A stretch of 64,000 nucleotides of DNA from Pseudomonas poae (GTDB lineage: Bacteria; Pseudomonadota; Gammaproteobacteria; Pseudomonadales; Pseudomonadaceae): the NCBI RefSeq assembly GCF_001439785.1, contig NZ_JYLI01000004.1, positions 124,001 through 188,000 of the forward strand, in the 5' to 3' direction. Positions 13,628-21,615 of this stretch are shown here, one piece after another. The notes beneath the pieces are model-generated. The model was not told the origin of the DNA and did no database searches. It saw nothing but the letters and a program-made list of their open reading frames with translations. A program made the translations under genes and the position numbers. How positions within the stretch are numbered: the stretch's first letter is position 1; each line of letters begins with the position of its first letter.

Positions 13628-14871
13628 ACCGCGTCACTCGCACAAATTTCCGACAACATCCGCAGGCGTCGCTTGGGCTCGCTGACAAACGGGTTGCGCT
13701 CGTCCCAGGCATAACCGGCGAGGATCGCGCTGATCATGCGGCGAATCTCCGGCGAGCTGCCGGGATGGAAGATTACATCCTGGAACGTCCCGGCGTACCA
13801 GCCTTCGACATAGCAGCGAAAGGTGTCGACGCCGCGTTTGAGCGGCTCGGCGAATTCGGTTTGCCAGTTGACGGTTTCGCCCGTGAGCTGACGATGCAGC
13901 AGCCCGGCCGCCATGCTTGCCGAACGCATGGCAATGGTCACACCGGACGAAAACACCGGATCGAGAAATTCCGCCGCATTGCCCAGCAAGGCAAAACCAG
14001 GGCCGTGCAGGGTTTTGACGTTGGCCGCGTAGCCGCCGATGCTGCGCGCCGGGGTATCCCACACGGCATTTTGCAGCACGCCGGACAGGCTTGGGGTTTC
14101 ATCGATAAAACCGCGCAGGCACGCATCGAGGTCGCTGTCGCGCCCGTCGAAATGCGTCTGCGCCGCCACCACGCCCACCGAACAGCGGCCGTTGCTGAAC
14201 GGGATGGTCCAGAACCAGATATCGCGCTTCACAGGATGGGTGGTGATAAGGATTTTGCTGCGGTCGAAGCCTGGGTGTTCGATGCGGTCTTCAACATGGG
14301 TGAACACCGCCCGGCGCAGCGGGAAATTCGACGGTGCCTCGAGGTCCAGCAGGCGCGACAGCACGCGGCCGTAACCGCTGGCGTCGAGCACGAATTTGGC
14401 CTTGAGGTGATACTTGCTGCCGTTTTGTCGAAGCACTTGCAGGTAGCGGCAGTCGCCGCTGAAATCCGCGCCGACGATGGTTTGGCCATAGCGAATGTCG
14501 ACGCCCTGCAGCGCCGCCTGATCGGCCAGCAGCTTGTCGAACTCGCCGCGCTGCACCTGATAGGTAGTCGGCTTGCCGTTGCTGAACGTGTCGCCAAAAT
14601 CGAACGCGCTGTAGCGCTCGCCCCAGGCGAACGCAGCGCCGGTTTTCACCTGGAACCCGGCTGCCTGCACGGCCTCGAACATGCCCGCTTCTTCGATAAA
14701 GTCGATGCAGTGCGACAGCAGGCTTTCGCCGATCGAGAACCGCGGAAAATGCTCGCGCTCGATGATCACGACGTCATGGCCCTTGCGCTTGAGCAGCGCG
14801 GCGGCGATGGCGCCGGACGGGCCGGCACCGATCACCACCACCTGGCGACGTTCCATTTCAACTGTGGGCAC
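13624..14871 (-). CDS. FAD-dependent halogenase-like oxidoreductase in the aryl polyene locus
   Basis: A flavoprotein of about 415 residues. The FAD-binding motif is VIGAGPSGAIAAALL near the N-terminus, followed by FPRFSIGESLL. Two signatures of flavin-dependent halogenases are visible: WFWTIP (the WxWxIP motif) and FLDPVFSSG (the FxxPxxSxG motif). The start is put at GTG 14871, which has AGGAG five bases upstream; ATG 14889 or 14856 are alternatives. It begins 33 bases after the MMPL gene. Related genes in aryl polyene loci are usually annotated only as NAD(P)/FAD-dependent oxidoreductase, and xanthomonadins, a brominated relative of these pigments, have a halogenase gene. Halogenase activity is inferred. 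Confidence 0.8.
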   Translation of the reverse strand: MPTVEMERRQVVVIGAGPSGAIAAALLKRKGHDVVIIEREHFPRFSIGESLLSHCIDFIEEAGMFEAVQAAGFQVKTGAAFAWGERYSAFDFGDTFSNGKPTTYQVQRGEFDKLLADQAALQGVDIRYGQTIVGADFSGDCRYLQVLRQNGSKYHLKAKFVLDASGYGRVLSRLLDLEAPSNFPLRRAVFTHVEDRIEHPGFDRSKILITTHPVKRDIWFWTIPFSNGRCSVGVVAAQTHFDGRDSDLDACLRGFIDETPSLSGVLQNAVWDTPARSIGGYAANVKTLHGPGFALLGNAAEFLDPVFSSGVTIAMRSASMAAGLLHRQLTGETVNWQTEFAEPLKRGVDTFRCYVEGWYAGTFQDVIFHPGSSPEIRRMISAILAGYAWDERNPFVSEPKRRLRMLSEICASDAV

Positions 14872-14904
14872 TGAGGCTCCTTGCCGCATGGGCGATAATC
14901 ATAT

Positions 14905-17223
14905 TCATAAGGCGGGTTTGCGCGGCCCGGCCCAGGGCGCCAGCATAAAGCTGAATGCCAGGCCGAGGCTCACCGACAGGCCGAAATTACTCACCGCCGG
15001 CGTACTCGATACCGCCAGCAGACCGAACGACAACCAGGTCGTCAATGCCGCCAGTAACGTACCCAGCAGGCTGACCGCCGGACCGCCGATCTGCTCGCGC
15101 ATCAGGATCGCATAGTCGACGCTGATGGCCGTAACCAGCAACAGGCCGAACAGGCTGAACAGGGTCAGCGGCTGGCCCAGCCAGCCCAGGCTGGACAGGC
15201 TGCACAGCGCAGCCAGCAACGGCAACGCGACGATGCGCACGGCACCGCCGAAGCCGAACGGCACCATCAGCAGCAACACGATCAGCCCACACGACAGTAA
15301 TTTGAGCTCGGCGGCGCTGATTTGCGTGGCGGCGAACACGCGGTTCAAGTCGCCCAGGCGATCCACCAATTGCACACCGGGCAAATCCACGGCCTGTACC
15401 CGCAGCAGCGCGGGGTTGTTCAGACCCTGCAGGCTGACCATCGCCGCCACGCCGCCTTTCACCGGCCCCAGCCACAGCGTACGCCAGGGTTCGGCCAGCG
15501 GACCTGTGAGGGCGGCGTCGATATCTTCGGTGGGCAGTGCCTGCAACTGCGCCACTTCGGCTTGCAGGGCGCTGGCTGGCACGCCGAGGTCCACCAGCGG
15601 CTGCCAGTGTTGCGCCAGATTGCTCAGCGCATCGCGCAGTCGCTGCTGCTCGGCCGGCAGGTTGACCAGTTGGTTGAGCACCAGGTAACCCTGAAGCTTG
15701 TCCATATTCACCAGTTGCTCCAGACGCTGGCCCAGCGCGGCCTGACGCTCCAGCAACTGCTGTTGGTTGTCTGCGCGCACCAGAAAGAACTGGCTGGTGG
15801 GCTGAAAGCCGGTGATCCGTGCCACGGCCTGGGCTTCCTGCAGCAAGTGAGGCGGCGCGCCGATCCATTGGCGAATGTCGTTTTTGCTGTTCAGGTGCCA
15901 CACACCGCCGGCGCAGAACAGCAGCACCAGCGCCAGCAACAGTGGGCTCGGCACGCGCTGGAGCAACGACTCGCGCAGCCGCCACAGGCCCTCGGCAACC
16001 CGCAGCGGCCACTGCGCCGGGCGTAATTCGACGCCCTTGAGCAGCGCTGGCAGCAGGCACACGGCGCACAGGTAAGCGCCCACCAGCCCTGCGGCGGAAA
16101 ACACTGCAATCTGCGTCAGCGCCGGAAACGGTGTCCAGGCCAGCGCCAGATAACCGATGCAACTGGTCGCCAGGCTCAGGCTCAGCCCTGGCAAGGTCAG
16201 GCGCAACGCCGGCCAGCTCTGCCATGGCTTCAAACTCCAGCTTTTGGACAGGTAATGCAGCGGGTAATCCACCGCCACGCCGATCAGGCTGGAGCCCAGC
16301 ACCAGGGTCATCACATGCACATGGCCGAACAGCGCCACACAGGCCACCGCCCCAAACAGCATGCCGACGATGACCGGCACGAAAGCCAGCAATACGCGCC
16401 AGCGGCGGAACGCCAATAGCAGCAACAGCAGAATGCCGACGGTCGCGCCGCCGCCGACCCAGGTGATTTCCCGCGTGGCTTGCTGCTGCCCATTGGCCGC
16501 ATAGAGCAGGCCGCTGGCCGCGAGCAATTGCGCACCGTGCACGGCGGCCTCGGCGCGGCTGGCCTGGAGCAGGTCCGTCACTTGCAGCGGCAGGTGCATA
16601 TCGAAGGCATTGCCGGTGGTGCGCGCACGCAGCAGCACCCAGCTTTTGCCGTCGGCATCGGCGATCAGCGCGCCGCTGCCGATGTCCAGCTGCACCGAAC
16701 CCTGCTGCGGCTGGCTGTTCTGGATACGCCCGGTGAGGCCCAGCCAGTCATCCTGGCTCGGCACCAGGCTGAAGCCGGTGAAGGGGTCGAACAGTGATTG
16801 CACGCGCTGTTGGATAAACGCCTCGGGATGCTCGATGAGCTGCTCGCGGTCCTTGGCCGCGAGCATCGCCAGTCGGCCGCGCAGCAGTTGCTCGCGCAGT
16901 GCCGGCAGGTCGGCTTGCAGGTTCCATTGCACTTTTTCAAACAGCCCGCTGGCCTGCCAGCGCTCGCCCAGCTGTTGCGCCACGGCCACCGCCTGCTGGC
17001 GGTCGGCATGCCCCACCAGCACCAGCATCTCGCGGTTAAGCGGCTCTTGCATGCGTTGTTCGGCTTGCTGTTCCAGCGCATCCGGCGCACTGCCCGGCAC
17101 CAGTTCCATCAGATTGGCCGAAAGCGGCGCGCCCTGGCGCCACTGCCAGCCGGCCAGCGCCAGCACGGCCACCAGCAGAATCAGGAACAGGCGCGGCAGC
17201 AGGCGCTCACTGGGCAAAGTCAT
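14905..17223 (-). CDS. MMPL/RND-type exporter of the aryl polyene locus (ApeM-like)
   Basis: This is a 772-residue inner membrane protein with the MMPL layout: one N-terminal hydrophobic helix (residues 10-27), a large periplasmic domain, a block of about five membrane segments, a second periplasmic domain and a second block. Visible pieces include LVGHADRQQAVAV and GSSLIGVAVDYPLHYL, with the acidic residue typical of proton-driven RND helices, and LLVTAISVDYAILMREQ in the second half. In aryl polyene loci this exporter acts with the LolA-like and lipoprotein genes to move the polyene lipid to the outer membrane. It overlaps the LolA-like gene by 17 bases. Confidence 0.9.
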   Translation of the reverse strand: MTLPSERLLPRLFLILLVAVLALAGWQWRQGAPLSANLMELVPGSAPDALEQQAEQRMQEPLNREMLVLVGHADRQQAVAVAQQLGERWQASGLFEKVQWNLQADLPALREQLLRGRLAMLAAKDREQLIEHPEAFIQQRVQSLFDPFTGFSLVPSQDDWLGLTGRIQNSQPQQGSVQLDIGSGALIADADGKSWVLLRARTTGNAFDMHLPLQVTDLLQASRAEAAVHGAQLLAASGLLYAANGQQQATREITWVGGGATVGILLLLLLAFRRWRVLLAFVPVIVGMLFGAVACVALFGHVHVMTLVLGSSLIGVAVDYPLHYLSKSWSLKPWQSWPALRLTLPGLSLSLATSCIGYLALAWTPFPALTQIAVFSAAGLVGAYLCAVCLLPALLKGVELRPAQWPLRVAEGLWRLRESLLQRVPSPLLLALVLLFCAGGVWHLNSKNDIRQWIGAPPHLLQEAQAVARITGFQPTSQFFLVRADNQQQLLERQAALGQRLEQLVNMDKLQGYLVLNQLVNLPAEQQRLRDALSNLAQHWQPLVDLGVPASALQAEVAQLQALPTEDIDAALTGPLAEPWRTLWLGPVKGGVAAMVSLQGLNNPALLRVQAVDLPGVQLVDRLGDLNRVFAATQISAAELKLLSCGLIVLLLMVPFGFGGAVRIVALPLLAALCSLSSLGWLGQPLTLFSLFGLLLVTAISVDYAILMREQIGGPAVSLLGTLLAALTTWLSFGLLAVSSTPAVSNFGLSVSLGLAFSFMLAPWAGPRKPAL

Positions 17224-17890
17224 GTTGCTCCGCGTCGGTCAGGGGCAGGCCCGCGGTGCTGTCCCGCAGGCGCAGCACGGTGCTGTCGCCCTGGGTCTCC
17301 TGCAGTTCGATGGTGTGTACCAGCGCGCCGCCCTCAATGTTGATTTGGTTGAACACCTGCTTGAGCAGCAGCGAGCGTGGAATCAAGGTCAGCGCCCACT
17401 GCGTGGACTCACCTTGCAGCTGCAGCTCGAAGTCACGCTGCAAGCCGCTGCTGTCGCCCTGCAACACGGCGAGAAACAGACGGTTCTGCTCAGCCCCGGC
17501 GCTCTTGTTCGGCAGCCATTGCCAGCCGTTGCCTTCACGCCGGGCGATGCCCTGGGCGCTGATGCGGTAGTCCTGTTGCAGCGGGGTTTTCAGCAGCCAG
17601 AGCAGGCCGTGGTCCTTGGCGAGCACGAAGGTGCCCTTGCTGACCAGGGGTTGGGGCAGGGCGCGCAGGTGTTTTTCCTGGGTGAAGCTGCCGTGGATCA
17701 CGGAGGGCTTGGCCAGTTGATCGCTGAGTTGTTGCAGGTCGAAAGCGTGGGCGCTGAAGCTCAGCAACAACCCGATCAATGTGGCAGCGGGCTTGCCCGC
17801 GAAGAACCTGAGGACGCTGCGCAGTGCCAGGCGGATCGCATTCTCGTTGACGATTTTCGCGGGCAGGCCCGCTGCCACAGGAGATCTCAT
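17207..17890 (-). CDS. LolA-like outer membrane lipoprotein carrier of the aryl polyene locus (ApeL-like), N-terminus remodelled by a REP pair
   Basis: A periplasmic carrier of 227 residues as called. From about residue 50 (FDLQQLSDQLAKPSVIHGSF) it has the LolA-family pattern, including TQEKHLRALPQPLVSKGTF. The start at 17890 is chosen because the ATG overlaps the thioesterase stop as ATGA, like its neighbours. Codons 4 to about 37 are formed by a complete REP pair (17780-17879), giving AGLPAKI and FAGKPAAT, peptides typical of translated REP DNA. The hydrophobic core and AHA cleavage site (LIGLLLSFSAHA) follow. The signal peptide is therefore about 49 residues, unusually long for the family. 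A TTG start at the LIGLLL segment would leave no basic n-region. Confidence 0.82.
   Translation of the reverse strand: MRSPVAAGLPAKIVNENAIRLALRSVLRFFAGKPAATLIGLLLSFSAHAFDLQQLSDQLAKPSVIHGSFTQEKHLRALPQPLVSKGTFVLAKDHGLLWLLKTPLQQDYRISAQGIARREGNGWQWLPNKSAGAEQNRLFLAVLQGDSSGLQRDFELQLQGESTQWALTLIPRSLLLKQVFNQINIEGGALVHTIELQETQGDSTVLRLRDSTAGLPLTDAEQHDFAQ
17780..17879. repeat. REP pair inside the LolA-like coding region
   Basis: TGTGGCAGCGGGCTTGCCCG at one end and CGGGCAGGCCCGCTGCCACA at the other form a 100-bp inverted pair. The frame stays open across it, so it is translated as part of the LolA-like signal peptide. This is the only REP in the window that lies inside a gene. Confidence 0.88.
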
Positions 17891-18312
17891 TTCAAGGCCC
17901 TCTCGACGGCGTCGGTGAAGACTGTGGGGGAGGCCAGTTGCATCTCGCGGCTGGCGATTTCCACCGCTACCTGCACGGTGCTGGCGCGGGTCATACGTTC
18001 GCCGCTGGCGAGGTCGGTGATCAGGTAGTTGATCTTCAAGCGGTTCTCCCACTCCACCAGGCTGGCGCGCACGTTGATGGTCTGGCCGAACACCGCGCCG
18101 CGCACGTAGCGCAGTTGCATGTCGATCACCGGCCAGGCGTAGCCGGCTTCGCGCATAGCGTTGTAGTTGTGGCCAATTTTGTCGAGCAAGGCGCAGCGCG
18201 CGACTTCCAGGTATTTGACGTAATGGCCGTGCCATACCACGTGCAGAGTGTCGACGTCGAAAAACGGCACGAGGATTTCAGTGTCGCAGTGCAACACGCC
18301 GGGGCTACGCAT
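17887..18312 (-). CDS. Acyl-CoA/ACP thioesterase, 4HBT family (ApeK-like)
   Basis: This 141-residue hotdog thioesterase has the 4HBT pattern VPFFDVDTLHVVWHGHYVKY near residue 14, where the aspartate and HGHY segment hold the usual catalytic and substrate-binding groups. The start is set at ATG 18312 (MRSPGVLHCDTEI), which overlaps the ammonia-lyase stop by 8 bases; the open frame upstream is shadow sequence. In aryl polyene loci this gene (ApeK) is thought to release or edit acyl chains. Its stop overlaps the start of the LolA-like gene as ATGA. Confidence 0.85.
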   Translation of the reverse strand: MRSPGVLHCDTEILVPFFDVDTLHVVWHGHYVKYLEVARCALLDKIGHNYNAMREAGYAWPVIDMQLRYVRGAVFGQTINVRASLVEWENRLKINYLITDLASGERMTRASTVQVAVEIASREMQLASPTVFTDAVERALK

Positions 18313-19846
18313 GCAGCCTCCAGTGTTGCGCGGCGATGCGTTGCAGGCACAGGCGCAACTCGCCTTCCAGGGCACGGTCTTCGATCACGGGCGGGAAGTC
18401 TTTGGCCAGCTCGACGTGCATGGCGGCCAGGGCCGGCGGCAGGGGGCGCGCATCCTCGGCCCGAGCACGAAGCCACACCCCCTGGTTGGCGGCCAGCAGG
18501 GCGGCGGCGGCCACTTGCTCGGTCAGTTCCAGCACGCGGATCGCGTCGCGGGCGGCGATGGTGCCCATGCTCACCTTGTCCTGGTTATGGCACTCGGTGG
18601 AACGTGAGAACACGCTCGCCGGCATGGTGTTTTTCAGCGCTTCGGCGGTCCAGGCGCTGGTGCCGATCTGCACGGCCTTGAAGCCATGGTTGATCATCGC
18701 GCGGTCGGCCGGCGCGCCGGACAGGTTGCTCGGCAGTCCGTGGTTGTAACGCACGTCCACCAGCAACGCGAGCTGCCGGTCGAGCAGGTCGGCGACGTTG
18801 GCCACCAGGGTCTTGAGGCTGTCCATGGCAAAGGCAATATGCCCGCCGTAGAAGTGCCCGCCGTGCAGCACGCGTTCCTGCTCGGCGTCGATGATCGGGT
18901 TGTCATTGGCGCTGTTCAGCTCGATCTCGATGAATGAGCGCAGCCAGTTCAGGCTGTCGGCCAATACGCCGAGCACATGGGGCGCGCAGCGCAGCGAGTA
19001 GCGGTCCTGCAGGCGATGCAATGGCGCGGTCGGCGCGTCGATGGCCAAATCCTTGCGCAGCCAGGCGGCGACCTGCATCTGCCCCGGGTGCGGCTTGGCG
19101 GCGAACAGGCGTTCGTCGAAGTGTTCCGGGTTGCCTTGCAGGGCCACCACGTTGAGAGCGGTGATACGTGTGGCCAGCTGCAGCAGGTAGTCGGCGCGGG
19201 CGAAGGCCAGACAGGCGAGGCCGGTCATCACGGCGGTGCCGTTCATCAAGGCCAGGGCTTCCTTGGGGCGTAGCACCAGTGGCGTCCAACCCAGCTCGCG
19301 GTGCACGTCGGCGGCCGGGCGCCGTTCGCCCTGGAACAACACCTCGCGCTCACCGGACAAGGTAGCCGCCACATAGGACAGCGGCGTCAGGTCACCGCTG
19401 GCGCCCACCGAGCCTTCCTCGGGGATCAGCGGCAGCACATCGTGTTCAAGGAAGGCATGCAGACGCTCCAGCAGCTCCACGCGCACGCCGGACACGCCGT
19501 GGCACAGCGACTGCAAACGCGCTGCCAGCACTGCGCGCGTAGCCTGGGCGTCGAGCAGTTTGCCCAGCCCGCAGCCGTGGAAGGTGTACAGGTGACGCGG
19601 CAGCGCCTCGACGTGCTGCAACGGCACCGCCACCACGCAGGAGTCGCCGTAGCCGGTGGTCACGCCGTAGATCACGCCTTCCTTGTCCAGCAGCGAATCG
19701 AGGAACTGCGCGCCCTTGGCAATGCGCTGGCGATAGGCTGCATCGTCCTGCAACCGCGTGGGTGCCTGACGGTTGGCCAGGGCCAGCACGTCTTCGATGC
19801 GCAGGGGGCGTTCGCCAAAGGTGACCGGCTCAGGATGCGGGATCAT
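18305..19846 (-). CDS. Histidine/phenylalanine/tyrosine ammonia-lyase family enzyme in the aryl polyene locus
   Basis: This 513-residue aromatic amino acid lyase has the Ala-Ser-Gly triad that makes the MIO cofactor, seen in SVGASGDLTPLSYV near residue 144. The family tyrosine region is VTTGYGDS near residue 63. The substrate-selecting pair lies in the stretch LYTFHGCGLGKLLDAQ; a His here leans towards tyrosine over histidine, but this is not decisive. In the locus it would supply the aryl starter acid (cinnamate or 4-coumarate type) to the ligase. It lies far from any histidine-use (hut) gene, which argues against HutH. It overlaps the acyltransferase gene by 17 bases. Confidence 0.86.
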   Translation of the reverse strand: MIPHPEPVTFGERPLRIEDVLALANRQAPTRLQDDAAYRQRIAKGAQFLDSLLDKEGVIYGVTTGYGDSCVVAVPLQHVEALPRHLYTFHGCGLGKLLDAQATRAVLAARLQSLCHGVSGVRVELLERLHAFLEHDVLPLIPEEGSVGASGDLTPLSYVAATLSGEREVLFQGERRPAADVHRELGWTPLVLRPKEALALMNGTAVMTGLACLAFARADYLLQLATRITALNVVALQGNPEHFDERLFAAKPHPGQMQVAAWLRKDLAIDAPTAPLHRLQDRYSLRCAPHVLGVLADSLNWLRSFIEIELNSANDNPIIDAEQERVLHGGHFYGGHIAFAMDSLKTLVANVADLLDRQLALLVDVRYNHGLPSNLSGAPADRAMINHGFKAVQIGTSAWTAEALKNTMPASVFSRSTECHNQDKVSMGTIAARDAIRVLELTEQVAAAALLAANQGVWLRARAEDARPLPPALAAMHVELAKDFPPVIEDRALEGELRLCLQRIAAQHWRLHA

Positions 19847-20765
19847 GGGTCTTCCAGAAGGGGTAAAAGTTGAACCATTGTTGGGGCGCCTGCAGGCAGA
19901 ACTCGCCCAGGCGTGCGGCGTAACGCGCGGTCCACAGGGCGATCACCTGTTCGCGGGTGCTGCGCTTCCATTCGATCCGTTGCGCGAAGGGCTCGATGGT
20001 CAGGCGATAGCGGCCCTGGTGCTTGAGGCACATCAGCAGATTGACCCGGCATTGGAGCAGGCCGGCCAGCAACCACGGGCCTTGGGGGAACGCGGCGGCA
20101 TGCCCGAGAAAGTCCACGCGCACCGTGCGCCCGCCATGCAGCGGCACGCGGTCGCCGGCAATCGCCAGCCATTCGCCGTCGTCCAGGCGCTGGCTCAGCA
20201 GCAGCATGGTGGCCGGGTCCAGCTCGCTGACCTGGATCAGGCGCAAGTGGGTCGCGCCAGCCTCGCCCAGCAGGCGATTGAAGTGTTCGGCGTGCTTGGT
20301 GTGCACCAGCACGTTCATGGTCACCTGTTCGCCGATCTCCGCCAGCGCGCGGCATACCTCGAGATTGCCCAGGTGCGCACCCACCAGCATCTGCCCGCGT
20401 TCGCCGCGCAATTGCCCGCGCAGTTGCGCCGGGTCATTGATTTCGATCTGTTCCAGACGCAGCTTGCCGTTCCACACGTCGAGCTTGTCTAGCAGGGAGT
20501 CGGCGAAGGCCATGAACTGGCCGAAAACCTTGCGCCGGGTGGGGCGCAACTCATCGCGTCCGCTCCACTGCGCCAGGCGCTGCTGGTATTGCCATGCGCT
20601 CTGGCGTGCGGTGCGGCCGAACAGGAAAAAGTAGAACACGATGCTGTACAGCAACGGGCTAAGCAGGCGCCGGCCGAGCACCCTGGCAGCGACGGCGGTG
20701 AATTTCATCAGCCAGAAGCTGCCGCGTTCTTCGCGGTCGGCCCAGTGTTTGGTGTTGTCGGTCAT
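19830..20765 (-). CDS. Lipid A lauroyl-type acyltransferase of the aryl polyene locus
   Basis: This is an LpxL/HtrB-family acyltransferase of 311 residues. The catalytic H(x4)E pattern is seen in VGAHLGNLEVCRALAEIG near residue 123. An N-terminal hydrophobic segment (LLYSIVFYFFLFG) anchors it to the inner membrane. The start at 20765 is taken because ATG overlaps the glycosyltransferase stop as ATGA; the open frame upstream is a shadow of that gene. In E. coli-type loci an acyltransferase domain is fused to a glycosyltransferase (ApeJ); here the two are separate neighbouring genes. It probably attaches acyl chains in the lipid anchor of the polyene. Confidence 0.84.
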   Translation of the reverse strand: MTDNTKHWADREERGSFWLMKFTAVAARVLGRRLLSPLLYSIVFYFFLFGRTARQSAWQYQQRLAQWSGRDELRPTRRKVFGQFMAFADSLLDKLDVWNGKLRLEQIEINDPAQLRGQLRGERGQMLVGAHLGNLEVCRALAEIGEQVTMNVLVHTKHAEHFNRLLGEAGATHLRLIQVSELDPATMLLLSQRLDDGEWLAIAGDRVPLHGGRTVRVDFLGHAAAFPQGPWLLAGLLQCRVNLLMCLKHQGRYRLTIEPFAQRIEWKRSTREQVIALWTARYAARLGEFCLQAPQQWFNFYPFWKTHDPAS

Positions 20766-21496
20766 GCCTGCCACCGTCGCCACAGGATCATCGGCGCGCG
20801 TACCAGCATGCCGAAGAACAGCCGGGTATGCATGGCGCTGATGCGCAGGTTGTCGTGGAACAGGCGAAAGTGCGACAAGCCGTCGGCGGGGTAATGCACC
20901 TGGGTCGGCAGCCAGCGCATCGGCTGGTTGCGCCAGGCCAGGCGTACAAGGATGTCCGAATCGAAATCCATGCGCGTGCCGATGTAGGCAGAGTCCATCA
21001 GCGCCAGCACCGGTGCCAGCGGGTACACGCGAAAACCGCACATCGAGTCGCGGATCTGCAGCGACAGGGTGTTGATCCACACCCAGACGTGGGTGAGGTA
21101 GCGCGCGTAGAGGCGGCCCTTGGGCACGCTGTCGTCGTATTCGGGGTAGCCGCAGATGAGTGCGTCGGGGTGCCGGCGCGAGGTGTCGATAAAGGTTTCG
21201 ACCTCACGCAGATCATGCTGGCCGTCGGCGTCGACTTGCAGCGCATGGCTGTAGCCCAGGCGCGCGGCCTCGCGGAAACCGGCCATGACCGCGCCGCCCT
21301 TGCCGAGGTTGTGGGGCAGGCTGATCAGGGTGACGTGTTCCAGGGTTGCCAGTTGCACCAGCACCGTCGCGCAGGCCGGGCTGCTGCCGTCGTCCACCAG
21401 CAGGCAGGGCAGGCCGCTGGCGAGCAGGCTACGGACCACGGCGGGCACGGCGGCTTCGTGGTTGTAGACGGGGATCAGGGCGCAGGGGTTATGCAT
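20762..21496 (-). CDS. Family 2 glycosyltransferase of the aryl polyene locus
   Basis: A GT-A fold glycosyltransferase of about 244 residues. The N-terminal CALIPVYNHEAAVPAVVRSL and the metal-binding motif LQVDADGQHD near residue 85 are typical of GT2 enzymes. The start is MHNPCALIP at 21496; the longer open frame runs back through a REP pair and gives the REP-peptide AGKPAPT, so it is not used. It likely adds the sugar that joins the polyene acid to its membrane anchor, by analogy with the GT half of ApeJ. A 119-base gap with REP elements separates it from the ligase gene upstream, the largest gap within the operon. Confidence 0.84.
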   Translation of the reverse strand: MHNPCALIPVYNHEAAVPAVVRSLLASGLPCLLVDDGSSPACATVLVQLATLEHVTLISLPHNLGKGGAVMAGFREAARLGYSHALQVDADGQHDLREVETFIDTSRRHPDALICGYPEYDDSVPKGRLYARYLTHVWVWINTLSLQIRDSMCGFRVYPLAPVLALMDSAYIGTRMDFDSDILVRLAWRNQPMRWLPTQVHYPADGLSHFRLFHDNLRISAMHTRLFFGMLVRAPMILWRRWQA

Positions 21497-21526
21497 GATG
21501 GGCGGCACCTGAGGGACCGAGTCGTC

Positions 21527-21604
21527 CGCATCGCAGGCAAGCCAGCGCCCACATTGTGAAGTGTGAACCCAGGCCAATGTGGGAGCGGGCTTGCCCGCGA
21601 TTGA
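21527..21604. repeat. Two outward-facing REP palindromes inside the aryl polyene operon
   Basis: One REP unit (CGCATCGCAGGCAAGCCAGC then GCCCACA) and a second (TGTGGGAGCGGGCTTGCCCG then CGAT) lie back to back in the gap between the ligase and glycosyltransferase genes. The order is the reverse of the inward-facing pairs elsewhere. Such hairpins in an operon can alter mRNA stability or partial termination. Confidence 0.8.
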
Positions 21605-21615
21605 GCGCGAAGCGC

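Noticed and set aside
17776..17778. TTG as alternative start of the LolA-like gene after the REP pair
   Set aside because: It would give a signal peptide without basic residues and break the ATGA coupling seen throughout the operon; kept only as an alternative.
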